25,264 nt of DNA from Planctomycetota bacterium (lineage in GTDB: Bacteria; Planctomycetota; Phycisphaerae; WQYP01), in the NCBI GenBank assembly GCA_021852225.1, contig JAJZOA010000080.1, positions 1-25,264 of the forward strand. Reading direction: 5' to 3'. The notes under the pieces were generated by a model. That model saw only the letters and a program-made list of their open reading frames with translations. It was not told the DNA's origin and searched no databases. Shown here piece after piece: positions 9,370 to 17,216 of this stretch. The stretch's first letter is position 1. Each line of letters opens with the position of its first letter. A program made the position numbers and the translations under genes.

Positions 9370-9496
9370 GCCCCGGTGCCACGGGCGGACGGACTCGGCG
9401 GCATTGCGGTGAAACTGGCAACGGGCGGCCCGGAAGGCTAATATAGAATGCCGATAAACGCGGGAATGCCCGCCATGGCCTGTTGGAGATTTGCAA

Positions 9497-9739
9497 ATGC
9501 CTGTCTACGAATTTGAGTGCAATGCCTGCGGAAAAACATTTGACTATCTTGCGCCCACGATGCAGTCAACCGGTGTCAAAACCAGATGCCCGCATTGCGA
9601 TTCGGCAAAAACGCGGCGGAAAATGTCGGTCTTCGCGGTTAAGAGCGGAGCCGCCGCCAGCGCGGGCGCACCGGCTGCGGGTGGTGGCGGCGGCATGTGC
9701 GGATGCGGCAAAATGCCCGGTTCATGTTCAATGAATTAG
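9497..9739 (+). CDS. FmdB-family zinc-ribbon protein
   Basis: This 80-aa protein begins MPVYEFECNACGKTFDYL, the hallmark of the FmdB/regulatory zinc-ribbon family. Four cysteines (Cys8, Cys11, Cys31, Cys34) form two CxxC pairs that would bind one zinc. The tail is low-complexity Ala/Gly, then cysteine-rich (MCGCGKMPGSC), a common but unexplained ending in this family. Function is not established; a nucleic-acid or metal-binding regulatory role is only presumed. GGAG 8 nt before the ATG supports this start over the TTG two codons earlier. It lies between carbohydrate genes, 127 nt after GH125. Confidence 0.85.
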   Translation: MPVYEFECNACGKTFDYLAPTMQSTGVKTRCPHCDSAKTRRKMSVFAVKSGAAASAGAPAAGGGGGMCGCGKMPGSCSMN

Positions 9740-9786
9740 CGGCCGATGCGCGGGAAATATGCCCTGTTGGGCAACGTTGCAACACC

Positions 9787-9799
9787 GGTCGCGGCGACC
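9787..9799. repeat. Short perfect palindrome
   Basis: GGTCGC and GCGACC are exact arms around a single G, in the gap between the zinc-ribbon and DJ-1/PfpI genes. It ends about 24 nt before the ribosome-binding site of the latter. It could be an operator or chance in GC-rich DNA. Confidence 0.2.
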
Positions 9800-9831
9800 A
9801 ATGCAAACGCGCCGGTAGAAAAAGGTGACCC

Positions 9832-10362
9832 ATGAGCGAGCCGTTGAACAATACTTCCATCCTCATGTTTGTGGATGACGTATACGAAGACCTCGAACTT
9901 TGGTATCCAAAATATCGACTGCAGGAAGCCGGAGCAACCGTGGTTCTGGCGGGGGCAAAGGCCGGACAGCGCTACACGGGCAAGCATGGGTATCCTGCGG
10001 TTTCAGATACCGCTATTGCCGAATTAGATGGGAATCAATTCCACGGGCTGGTTTGTGTTGGCGGCTTTGCTCCGGACAAGCTACGCCGCGACCCCAAGGT
10101 CAAAGCGCTTGTTCAGCATTTCCATCAGAAGCGGCAATTGATCGCGGCCGTGTGCCATGGTGGCTGGATTCCGATTTCGGCGGGCGTCTATAAAGGAGCT
10201 CGCGTCACCGGCTCTCCTGGAATAAAGGACGATCTGATTAACGCCGGTGCCCACTGGGAAGATGCGCCAGTTGTGGTAGACCGCCATTTTGTATCCAGCC
10301 GCAAGCCCGATGACCTGCCCGCGTTCTGTCGGGGTATTCTGGAAGTATTGACGGTTCAATGA
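9832..10362 (+). CDS. DJ-1/PfpI family protein
   Basis: The 176-aa product has the class-I glutamine-amidotransferase-like fold of the DJ-1/PfpI family. The nucleophile elbow is AAVCHGGW (Cys108, His109). The conserved acidic partner is Glu19 in VYEDLELW. GLVCVGGFAPDKLR (72-85) matches the family's glycine-rich strand and loop. Characterised members include cysteine peptidases (PfpI) and stress or deglycase-type enzymes, so the substrate cannot be assigned. It has no signal peptide and is probably cytoplasmic. A strong ribosome-binding site (AAAAAGGTGA) precedes the ATG. It may be cotranscribed with the zinc-ribbon gene upstream. Confidence 0.9.
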   Translation: MSEPLNNTSILMFVDDVYEDLELWYPKYRLQEAGATVVLAGAKAGQRYTGKHGYPAVSDTAIAELDGNQFHGLVCVGGFAPDKLRRDPKVKALVQHFHQKRQLIAAVCHGGWIPISAGVYKGARVTGSPGIKDDLINAGAHWEDAPVVVDRHFVSSRKPDDLPAFCRGILEVLTVQ

Positions 10363-10371
10363 TGCCTGATT

Positions 10372-10387
10372 TGGTGGGCCGCCACCA
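10372..10387 (+). other. Intergenic hairpin after the DJ-1/PfpI gene
   Basis: TGGTGG, a GCCG loop and CCACCA form an exact 6-bp stem 10 nt after the DJ-1/PfpI stop. There is no T-run, so a simple intrinsic terminator is unlikely. It may stabilise the transcript end or cause partial attenuation before the GH4 gene. Confidence 0.25.
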
Positions 10388-10446
10388 GACGCCGGAAACG
10401 GCTTTGTGCATCTGGGGAACGCCCCGCGAGGTTGGAGCAACTGTTC

Positions 10447-11823
10447 GTGATTAAAGTCGCCATGATCGGTGCCGGAAGCGTGGTGTTTTCCCGCAATTTG
10501 ACCGGGGATATTCTCAGTTATCCGGAATTTCATAACGCGCATTTTTCCTATATGGACATCGACCCGCGGCGGTTGGAGACGGGTTCCAGGCTTTGTGCAA
10601 GAATTGCCGCCGGCGCAAAGGTCAACCCCACAATTGAAGCCACGCTTCAGCATCGCAAAGCCCTGGAAGGCGCGGATTTCGTGATCAATATGGTCCAAGT
10701 GGGTGGCTTTTCGGCAACCTTGGTTGATTTTGAAATTCCGCGCAAATATGGCCTGAATTTTACCATTGCGGATACGACTGGTCCCGGCGGAATATTTCGC
10801 GCGTTACGCAGCTACCCGATGCTGGTGGACCTCTGCCGTGATATGGCGGAAGTATGTCCGAATGCCATTTTACTCAACTACGCCAACCCCATGAGCATGA
10901 ACATGCGAACCATCGCCCACCATGGTCATGCCAGCCGAGCCGTGGGGCTTTGCCACAGCGTGCAAGGAACATTTGAGCACCTGATGTGGTACCTGGGTGA
11001 AAAGCCGGAGGACGTCGCATTCATTTGTGCTGGTATTAACCACATGGCGTTTTATCTGGAATTAAAAAAGAATGGGGTGGACCTTTATCCAAAATTATTC
11101 GCCGCAATGGACCGTCCGGATGTTTACAATTCCAATCGGGTGCGGTTTGAATTGTTGCGGCGGCTGGGATATTTTGTGACCGAATCCAGCGAACATAACG
11201 CGGAATACAATGCCTGGTTTATGCCGCATGGCCAGGAAACCATTCAGGCCTTCGCCATTCCTGTGGATGAATATTTGCGGCGGTGCGATGAGTCCGCCCG
11301 CACGTTTGCGGAATTGGAACATGAAGCCACCCTGGCGACGCCGCTTAACCATCAGCGGTCGCATGAGTATGGGGCCGCGGTGATTCACAGCGTTGCCACC
11401 GGCTGCCCACGGGTGGTTTATGGAAATATGCCCAATCATGGGGCAATTTCCAACCTGCCGAATCAGGCAATTGTCGAAACCCCGACTCTGGTTGATCGCG
11501 GCGGTCCGCGGCTGACCACTGTGGGGGAATTGCCGCCGCAATTACTCGGTTATATTCAACCCCATTTGATTCAGCACGAATTATTTTTGCGGGCCGTGGT
11601 GGAAGGGCGGCGCGATCATATTTATCAGGCGGCCATGTACGATCCGCTGACGGCAGCCATGCTTTCACCGGACAAAATTGTGGACATGTGTGATGAATTG
11701 ATAGAGGCGCATGGGGATTTGCTGCCACCGCTGAATAGCCGAACGCTGGTGCCGACCAGCGGTAAAATCTTTAAGCCGCTTAAGGGTGCGGAACTCAAGC
11801 GAGTCAGGCAGAGCCGCGCCTGA
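10447..11823 (+). CDS. melA: GH4 family alpha-galactosidase (MelA-like)
   Basis: This closely resembles E. coli MelA along its length. Family GH4 enzymes cleave glycosides by an unusual NAD+- and Mn2+-dependent oxidation-elimination route. The NAD-binding turn is IGAGS (7-11), with MDID (36-39) after the second strand. The metal-site residues are Cys169-His170 in GLCHSVQGT and His199 in GINHMAFYLEL; NYANPM (144-149) and IADTTGPGG are also conserved. With no signal peptide, it acts on imported oligosaccharides in the cytoplasm, probably removing alpha-galactose from melibiose-type or galactomannan fragments. GH4 also includes alpha-glucosidases and glucuronidases, so the sugar is inferred from MelA similarity. 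I chose the GTG at 10447 because GGAG lies 9 nt upstream and the Rossmann strand begins right there (458 aa); an in-frame TTG at 10432 is the alternative. Confidence 0.92.
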   Translation: MIKVAMIGAGSVVFSRNLTGDILSYPEFHNAHFSYMDIDPRRLETGSRLCARIAAGAKVNPTIEATLQHRKALEGADFVINMVQVGGFSATLVDFEIPRKYGLNFTIADTTGPGGIFRALRSYPMLVDLCRDMAEVCPNAILLNYANPMSMNMRTIAHHGHASRAVGLCHSVQGTFEHLMWYLGEKPEDVAFICAGINHMAFYLELKKNGVDLYPKLFAAMDRPDVYNSNRVRFELLRRLGYFVTESSEHNAEYNAWFMPHGQETIQAFAIPVDEYLRRCDESARTFAELEHEATLATPLNHQRSHEYGAAVIHSVATGCPRVVYGNMPNHGAISNLPNQAIVETPTLVDRGGPRLTTVGELPPQLLGYIQPHLIQHELFLRAVVEGRRDHIYQAAMYDPLTAAMLSPDKIVDMCDELIEAHGDLLPPLNSRTLVPTSGKIFKPLKGAELKRVRQSRA

Positions 11824-11843
11824 CAGGAGCGGCGATCAGGCGG

Positions 11844-11926
11844 GCTTGCCCTTCTTTCGGGGGCGGGTAAGCTCCGTTGACGCATCGGGTGCGTCGCGCC
11901 GGTGACCGTCGGCACAGGCCGTCAAC
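11844..11926. repeat. Cluster of nested inverted repeats
   Basis: Three symmetries lie between melA and the six-hairpin gene. GCTTGCCC/GGGTAAGC (11844-11851 and 11865-11872) forms an 8-bp stem with one G-T pair. GACGCA/TGCGTC (11879-11884 and 11890-11895) is exact with a 5-nt loop. GTTGACG/CGTCAAC (11876-11882 and 11920-11926) is exact and excludes the second stem. No T-run follows. It could be a terminator-like barrier, an attenuator with alternative folds, or an intergenic repeat. Confidence 0.35.
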
Positions 11927-12057
11927 GACTAGGGAATAGTGAAATCCGCCTCCGAACGTTTCCGGAACGGCCTGACGATATGTGCGGAAATCGTGCTATC
12001 GCCGCAAATTCTCAACAACGCCACGGAAATGTGTTGCAGCAGAAATGGAGCATGGGG

Positions 12058-13965
12058 ATGCTGAAACGACGGCATTTTATCGGGTTGCTGGCAACCAGCG
12101 CCGCGGCTGCGGCAATCAGCGACGCGGTGCCCCGTAATGCTTTGGCGGCCAACCCGATGCCGGTTTTCCCTGAGCACGCATTTGAATCCACCTGTTATCG
12201 CCTGGCACTTTCAGATACCGCTCCGGAAGTTGTTGCGTTTGGTCTGGACTCACTTGGTAAAGGCAAGCTGTCGGTGAACCCGATTCTAAGGGAAAAGTCA
12301 AAATCTCCACGTGCCTGGCATGTCAGCCGTACGGGTAACACCTTCAATTATTTCGCGGAACATAACGGAAAGCCAACCAAGGCTGGTTGGGCATTCAGTT
12401 GTCAGGCGACACATTTTGTCATCCGCTGCACCGCGGCCAGGGGGGTCGCATTAAATCCGCTGACCATTACCTTCAATCAACTCGCCAACCATGCCACACT
12501 TCTTGGGCGGATGGACAAACGCCGACAGGCGATGCAATTGCCCTGTCTTTTGCACTTGCCCGACCTGGGCACCGCCCGCATTACCTGCAATGTTCCGGGG
12601 GTGTCGTTGGGCTATGACGCATTGCGGTTCGCCAAAACGCCGTTTGTTGCAATCAGCCTTCCGCCAGCCACCGCGACAAATCCAATCGTTGAATATTCAT
12701 TTGAAATTGTTGCCATCTATCCACCGTTGCCCGGTTTGGAATCCGACCCGCGTTATGACGGTTTTCGCCGCAATTTTCTCAATATCTTTCAGATCAATCC
12801 CAGGCTTCGCGTGCTGGCCAATAACGCCTCAAGTGATACCTGTGCGTTTACCGTATATGAATACGCAATGGTGGCCGCCCGATGCCCTCCATTGGCACCG
12901 GGGTTGTCCTGTCTGGATATTGTTCGTGACACGCTGGACCGATATTGCGACGGAATGCTGGCCTACGGCTTGGTGGGGTATGCCGGCAATTACGAAGGTG
13001 CCAACACCAGCACCTGGAAAAGTGATACGCCATATGATGCCTTGGACTCCATGCCGTCGTTATTGATTGCCGCATGCACATATATTCAAGCCTCGCATGA
13101 TTGGAACTGGGCCAAGGATAAGTTTCCGGTTCTGAATGTCTGGGCCCGCAAGATGCTGCAATCCGATCATAATCGCAACGGCCTGATTGAATACCCCATG
13201 AGCGGCAACCTCGGCTGTTATACCGCCGGTCATTCCTATCGCCCCGCCAATTGGTGGGACAACATCGGTTTTGGTCATGAGGATGCCTATTGCAATGCGC
13301 TGGCCTACCGTGCCTGCGTGATGTTGACCGAAGTTGCCGATAAAATTGGAAAACACACAGACGCCGGATTTTTTAAGGCCCACGGCGAGAAAATCCGCGC
13401 GGCCTATTTTCAAACGTTTTTTAATCCCGCCACCGGTCTGCTGGCCGGCTGGAAAAGCGCTGATGGTCAGCTTCACGATTACCACTTCGTTTTTGTAAAC
13501 AGCGTAGCGGTCACGTTTGGTCTTTTAAATGACGCTCAAAAACATTCTGTCATGAACCAGGTACTGGCTAAAATGAAGTCAGCCGGCTACCGCAACTTTC
13601 GCCTGGGATTGCCGGGCAATCTGATACCCGTGGCCGCGGACGATTACAATGTCACCTCACCACGCTGGGGTGGCGGTGGTAAACAGGGGTTCCAGAAATA
13701 TGAAAATGCCGGTGCCACCGCTTGTTTCTGCTACTTCACCATTCAGGCCCTTTTCGAGCTTGGCCGCGTCAACGAAGCCCGTGAGATACTGTATCCCATG
13801 CTGGAAAGTTTTGAGGCGGGAACATTTCAGGGCAAAGGCCTGGACGGCATGAGCAAAGACTGGAAAACATGGTCTGGAAAATGCTATGGCTATGAAGGCT
13901 TTCTGGTGGATGGGTATTTGACATTGTTGAGCGTATTGGCGGATCGCGTTCCGATTGCGAAATAA
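12058..13965 (+). CDS. Tat-exported six-hairpin glycosidase-like protein, family unassigned
   Basis: The 635-aa product starts MLKRRHFIGLLATSAAAAA, a twin-arginine signal. Residues about 40-250 look like an N-terminal beta-sandwich. From about residue 260 to the end the sequence has the alternating helices and aromatic/acidic motifs of an (alpha/alpha)6 six-hairpin glycosidase: NWWDNIGFGHEDAY (398-411) and YENAGATACFCYF (548-560), then GTFQGKGLDGM and KCYGYEGFLVDGYL close to the C-terminus. Glu408/Asp409 and Glu549 are candidate catalytic acids. Six-hairpin enzymes include GH63, GH37, GH15 and GH78-like families; I cannot place it confidently in any of them. The ATG at 12058 has GGAG 7 nt upstream and starts exactly at the Tat motif; the frame is open 52 codons further but that part is not signal-like. 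Its position suggests action on the same mannan or galactomannan. Confidence 0.8.
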   Translation: MLKRRHFIGLLATSAAAAAISDAVPRNALAANPMPVFPEHAFESTCYRLALSDTAPEVVAFGLDSLGKGKLSVNPILREKSKSPRAWHVSRTGNTFNYFAEHNGKPTKAGWAFSCQATHFVIRCTAARGVALNPLTITFNQLANHATLLGRMDKRRQAMQLPCLLHLPDLGTARITCNVPGVSLGYDALRFAKTPFVAISLPPATATNPIVEYSFEIVAIYPPLPGLESDPRYDGFRRNFLNIFQINPRLRVLANNASSDTCAFTVYEYAMVAARCPPLAPGLSCLDIVRDTLDRYCDGMLAYGLVGYAGNYEGANTSTWKSDTPYDALDSMPSLLIAACTYIQASHDWNWAKDKFPVLNVWARKMLQSDHNRNGLIEYPMSGNLGCYTAGHSYRPANWWDNIGFGHEDAYCNALAYRACVMLTEVADKIGKHTDAGFFKAHGEKIRAAYFQTFFNPATGLLAGWKSADGQLHDYHFVFVNSVAVTFGLLNDAQKHSVMNQVLAKMKSAGYRNFRLGLPGNLIPVAADDYNVTSPRWGGGGKQGFQKYENAGATACFCYFTIQALFELGRVNEAREILYPMLESFEAGTFQGKGLDGMSKDWKTWSGKCYGYEGFLVDGYLTLLSVLADRVPIAK

Positions 13966-14458
13966 GCGCAAAAGAGCACCAGCGGCAGGCGGCGCACCTG
14001 ATGCGGCCGTACCAATGCGCATCCCGCGGCCTTGGGCGCCGTGCAATGGAAATCTGGTCAAAATGCCACGCGGAATAACGCGTTACCCGGATATGTTCGT
14101 TGACTATAGGGTCGGGCGGGTTTTAAGGCGGAATATTTAAACTTGGATTTCAAGAAGGCTTGCCGCAGGTCGGTCAGCGGCCAGGCTTCCAGTGCCAGTA
14201 TGCCGCCAGCGCAGGGTTGCTTCGTCCGCATGCCCATGCGCCTCTACGACTGCCATTGATTCGCTGGGCATTTGCGTTGGTCATCATTCATTTTCCGCCC
14301 AATAGCCATTCCGCAGGGCCGCAAAGCGATTCATTGGGTCGCGAAACAGGACAATCGCCGATTGCCCGGAAAATCGCCGGATCCTTGGGCATATTTTGTC
14401 AATTGCGCCGTGAACAAATTTTTATGCGCCGGCGAATCTTGCCACATTTGAACGCTGT
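13966..14458. other. Degenerate intergenic stretch before the GH26 remnant
   Basis: These 493 bases hold no frame I can assign. The missing N-terminal third of the GH26 enzyme would be expected here, but I could not find its expected motifs (for example a TrpHisTrp-type strand) in any plus-strand frame. The frame that becomes GH26 is closed by a TGA at 14411. The 100-codon frame at 14160-14462 is compositionally odd (many Arg/Pro) and matches nothing I know. Confidence 0.4.
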
Positions 14459-15127
14459 GTGATAATGCCAATGAGTATGTTTTATGCTCCGGCGCTCTCT
14501 AGGCGCATAGGTGCTCTAAATCCCATAGGGCAAATGTCCACATTTAATCTTGCCCATGTACTGGCGCATCGAAACAGCAAAGATTATAAATTGATGATCA
14601 GCAATATCGATGCGATTGCCGCGCAACTGCTGAAATTTAAGCGTGCTGGAATCCCCGTACTGTGGCGACCTTTGCATGAAGCTTCCGGCGGGTGGTTCTG
14701 GTGGGGGGCGCATGGGCCTAAGCCGTTCAAACAATTGTGGCGACTGCTGTACCGGCGATTCACGCATCATTTTGGTTTGCATAACCTGATATGGGTCTAT
14801 ACCACCAGTGGTACGGGAAAATGGTTTCCGGGAAACCGGTTTGTGGATATTGCGGGTGTGGACCAGTATCCAAAAGATATGCGCGATCCGCTGGTTGGTC
14901 TTTGGAAAAATTGTTGGCGGAATTTTCCCCGCAAGTTACTGGCTGTCAGCGAATATGGCGGCGTTGTGGACGCCCGGCGGGAATTTCAATTCGGCGTGTA
15001 CTGGGATTACGCAATCAGTTGGTCGGGCTATACGCGACCAATGCATATTTCCCGCCGGCTTCTGCGGCAATTGTATCATCGATCGAACATGCTTACGTAT
15101 GTACAAGTGAAACAATTGGGCTATTGA
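14459..15127 (+). pseudogene. GH26 beta-mannanase, 5'-truncated remnant
   Basis: From about 14534 the frame matches GH26 endo-beta-1,4-mannanases closely: TFNLAHVLAHRNSKDY, then NIDAIAAQL, VLWRPLHEASGGWFWWG with the acid/base Glu (residue 74 of this frame), LIWVYTTS, FVDIAGVDQYP, and LLAVSEYGG with the nucleophile Glu (165). The C-terminal two thirds of the TIM barrel are therefore intact to the TGA. The first roughly 100-130 residues of a normal GH26 (beta-strands 1-3 and any signal peptide) are absent, and the residues before TFNLA do not look like the family. No ribosome-binding site precedes the possible starts (GTG 14459, ATG 14465, 14471 or 14477). I infer a deletion or replacement of the 5' part and loss of function, unless an upstream fragment is joined by frameshift. 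Its end overlaps the convergent membrane-protein gene by 7 nt. Confidence 0.75.
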
Positions 15128-15645
15128 TCCTGTAAAGGAGTGCCGGCATCTTCGACCGTTCCGCCCGCCGCGCGGTCGGACGGGTGGAATGAAGCAAACG
15201 CGACAGCCAGTTGATTCATCCGGGCGCGGCTGATACGTACGGTTTTAAAGAGCAGGGGTTGTGGACCGCTGGTTTGAATCAGCCAAAGCTCATAAACCCG
15301 CACTGCGCCGCCATAACTGTCCCACAGAAGACGTTCGCGGGTTTCAAAGGTCTTGATATCGGAGTTGGTCAATGCGCGTGTACGCTTCGGAAAAAGCCAT
15401 TGTGTTTGCACCAACAGACGGATCGGTTCAGCAATCAACAGGCAGGCTGTTGCCAGGGCGCTTACGCCACTCAAGAACTGGCCTTGTCTGAATGAGTGCA
15501 GAAGAAAAACAACACCCGTACCGACCACCCCGCATACAATTGGCAGCAGAATGCCGAATACGGCAATCAGCGTTACCGGCGGCCAGAAAGTGGAGGCACG
15601 GCGAATGCGGATGATCAGCAGGTCCGTTGTGCGAACCACGGTCAT
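15121..15645 (-). CDS. Two-helix membrane protein of unknown function
   Basis: I do not recognise this 174-aa protein. It has two hydrophobic segments, about residues 20-49 and 54-78, separated by a short basic/polar loop. A soluble C-terminal part contains TFETRERLLWDSYGGAVRVYELW (about 98-120, given here as its start TFETRERLLW and end AVRVYELW). The topology resembles small membrane proteins with a C-terminal cytoplasmic domain. The ATG at 15645 has only a weak ribosome-binding site. The frame stays open upstream to a TAA at 15727-15729 through protein-like codons (ESKEFREHEPLKP), but no ATG, GTG or TTG lies there. It follows the aminotransferase gene on the same strand by about 145 nt and converges on the GH26 remnant. 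Confidence 0.6.
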   Translation of the reverse strand: MTVVRTTDLLIIRIRRASTFWPPVTLIAVFGILLPIVCGVVGTGVVFLLHSFRQGQFLSGVSALATACLLIAEPIRLLVQTQWLFPKRTRALTNSDIKTFETRERLLWDSYGGAVRVYELWLIQTSGPQPLLFKTVRISRARMNQLAVAFASFHPSDRAAGGTVEDAGTPLQDQ

Positions 15646-15790
15646 CCGCCTGTCCGGTTTGAGCGGTTCGTGTTCCCGGAATTCTTTGGATTCTTGGCCT
15701 CCGGCGATACCCGACGAATCACGATATTAAAATACGGAATTGTCCCGACCGTCGCGATTGCGGCTGAGCAACTGACCTTCGCAGGCCGGT

Positions 15791-17098
15791 TTAGCCGCCA
15801 ATAATGTTGGTCTGGTCCTGTACGGTAGCTTCGTCATGGGCGGATTCTTCGCCGGATTTTGCCGGAAGGTTGCTGGGGCGCTGATGCTTTTTGCGGCCAT
15901 TCAAACAGGCATCCATCTGGCGGAGCGCCTGTTTGATGCGCAGGTCGTTCTCCACCAGGGCAATCCGTACAAAGCCTTCTCCGTTCTCGCCAAAGCCGCG
16001 TCCCGGAGCCACGGCGACATCGGCCTCTTCCAGAAGTCGCAAGGAAAAATCAATGGTGCCTTGTCCCATTAAATGTTTGTCGGCCACCTTGGCCCAGACA
16101 AACATGCTGGCTCGTGGCGATTCAACTTCCCAGCCGAGTTTGCGCAGACCGGTTACCAGAACATCGCGGCGCTTCTGGTAAATGACGGCCTGGCTTTTAA
16201 CGAAGTCATCTCCCTTGCGAAGTGCCAGAATGCTGGCGACCTGTATCGGAGCAAAATGACCATAGTCATAATATCCCTTGATGGTGGAGAGCGCCCGAAC
16301 CATTTCGGCGTTGCCGCAGCAGAAGCCGACGCGCCAGCCAGCCATATTGTATGGCTTGCTCATGGTGGTGAATTCGACGCCGACATCCTTGGCACCGGGG
16401 GTGGCCAGAAAGGATGGGGCCTGGTAGCTGTCGAAGCAGGTTTCGCCATAGGCAAAATCGCTGATGACCAGGACATTATATTTGCGTGCCAGCGCGACCA
16501 CCTGCTGATAAAACAGCGGTTCGACCGTCATCGCGGACGGATTATGGGGATAATTGAAAATCAGCAGTTTCGGCCGCGGATACAGGTTCTTCAGGACATG
16601 TTCAATGCGGGCCAGAAAGGCCTCATCATTGCCCAGCGGAACACTGATGACATTGGCACCAGCCAGGGCGACCGCGTACATGTGAATCGGATAGGCCGGA
16701 TCGCCCACCACCACCGTATCGCCAGCGCCAAGAAGGGCCAGCATCAGGTGCGAAAATCCTTCCTTGGAACCGATGGTGGCGACCACTTCGGTTTCCGGGT
16801 CCAGATCCACCCCGTAACGGCGTTTGTATTTCATTGCCACTTCGCGACGCAGGTTGTAAAGCCCGATGCTTACCGAATAGCGATGATTGCGCGCGTCGTG
16901 GGCGGCCTGCACCAGTTTTTCAACGACAAATTCAGGAGACGGGTCGATCGGATTGCCCATTCCCAGATCGATCACATCATGCCCCGCGCGGCGTTTGGCG
17001 GCTTTCAGCGCATTTATGCGGGCAAACAAGTACGGAGGCAGGCGCTTGATGCGCGTTGAAACTTCAATATTAAATGGCGTGTCGTTTCCACCAGCCAT
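15791..17098 (-). CDS. alaC: AlaC-like class I/II aminotransferase
   Basis: The 435-aa protein is a PLP-dependent fold-type I aminotransferase, most like E. coli AlaC (glutamate-pyruvate transaminase). Shared landmarks are IKRLPPYLF (17-25), IDLGMGNP (43-50), [17 protein letters not shown] (107-123), NYPHNPSA (182-189) with the PLP-contacting Asn, SDFAY (213-217), and the Schiff-base Lys248 in [16 protein letters not shown] with Arg256. AlaC makes alanine from pyruvate and glutamate; LL-diaminopimelate aminotransferase (DapL) and other close relatives are the alternatives. The C-terminal tail after about residue 405 is a hydrophilic extension lacking in AlaC cores. GAGG is upstream of the ATG. 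It follows the PPIase gene on the same strand with a 118-nt gap, so cotranscription is possible but not assured. Confidence 0.88.
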   Translation of the reverse strand: MAGGNDTPFNIEVSTRIKRLPPYLFARINALKAAKRRAGHDVIDLGMGNPIDPSPEFVVEKLVQAAHDARNHRYSVSIGLYNLRREVAMKYKRRYGVDLDPETEVVATIGSKEGFSHLMLALLGAGDTVVVGDPAYPIHMYAVALAGANVISVPLGNDEAFLARIEHVLKNLYPRPKLLIFNYPHNPSAMTVEPLFYQQVVALARKYNVLVISDFAYGETCFDSYQAPSFLATPGAKDVGVEFTTMSKPYNMAGWRVGFCCGNAEMVRALSTIKGYYDYGHFAPIQVASILALRKGDDFVKSQAVIYQKRRDVLVTGLRKLGWEVESPRASMFVWAKVADKHLMGQGTIDFSLRLLEEADVAVAPGRGFGENGEGFVRIALVENDLRIKQALRQMDACLNGRKKHQRPSNLPAKSGEESAHDEATVQDQTNIIGG

Positions 17099-17166
17099 GG
17101 CAGTATAACCTCAAAGAAAACACCGGAAGTAACCAATTTGGACCGCGCGTACTGGCCGATTCACAG

Positions 17167-17195
17167 AAAAATAGCCGTTCGCCGGACGTGCCGGC
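17167..17195 (-). terminator. Weak terminator-like hairpin after the PPIase gene
   Basis: On the minus strand GCCGG, a 5-nt loop and CCGGC (17195-17181) form a stem, and ATTTTTC follows 7 nt later. The gap between stem and U-run makes it suboptimal. It could lower read-through from the PPIase gene into the aminotransferase gene. Confidence 0.3.
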
Positions 17196-17216
17196 AATCG
17201 GTCTGCGTGAAGCGGC

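Noticed and set aside
11902..12057. N-terminal extension of the six-hairpin glycosidase
   Set aside because: It would put 52 polar residues before a Tat signal and runs through the inverted-repeat region; the ATG at 12058 has a well-placed GGAG.
14160..14462. A 100-codon frame just before the GH26 remnant, considered as its missing N-terminus
   Set aside because: Its residues show none of the GH26 N-terminal strands and it is rich in Arg and Pro.
16073..17059. A 328-codon plus-strand frame
   Set aside because: It lies wholly opposite the aminotransferase gene, whose motifs are complete; its own sequence resembles no family.
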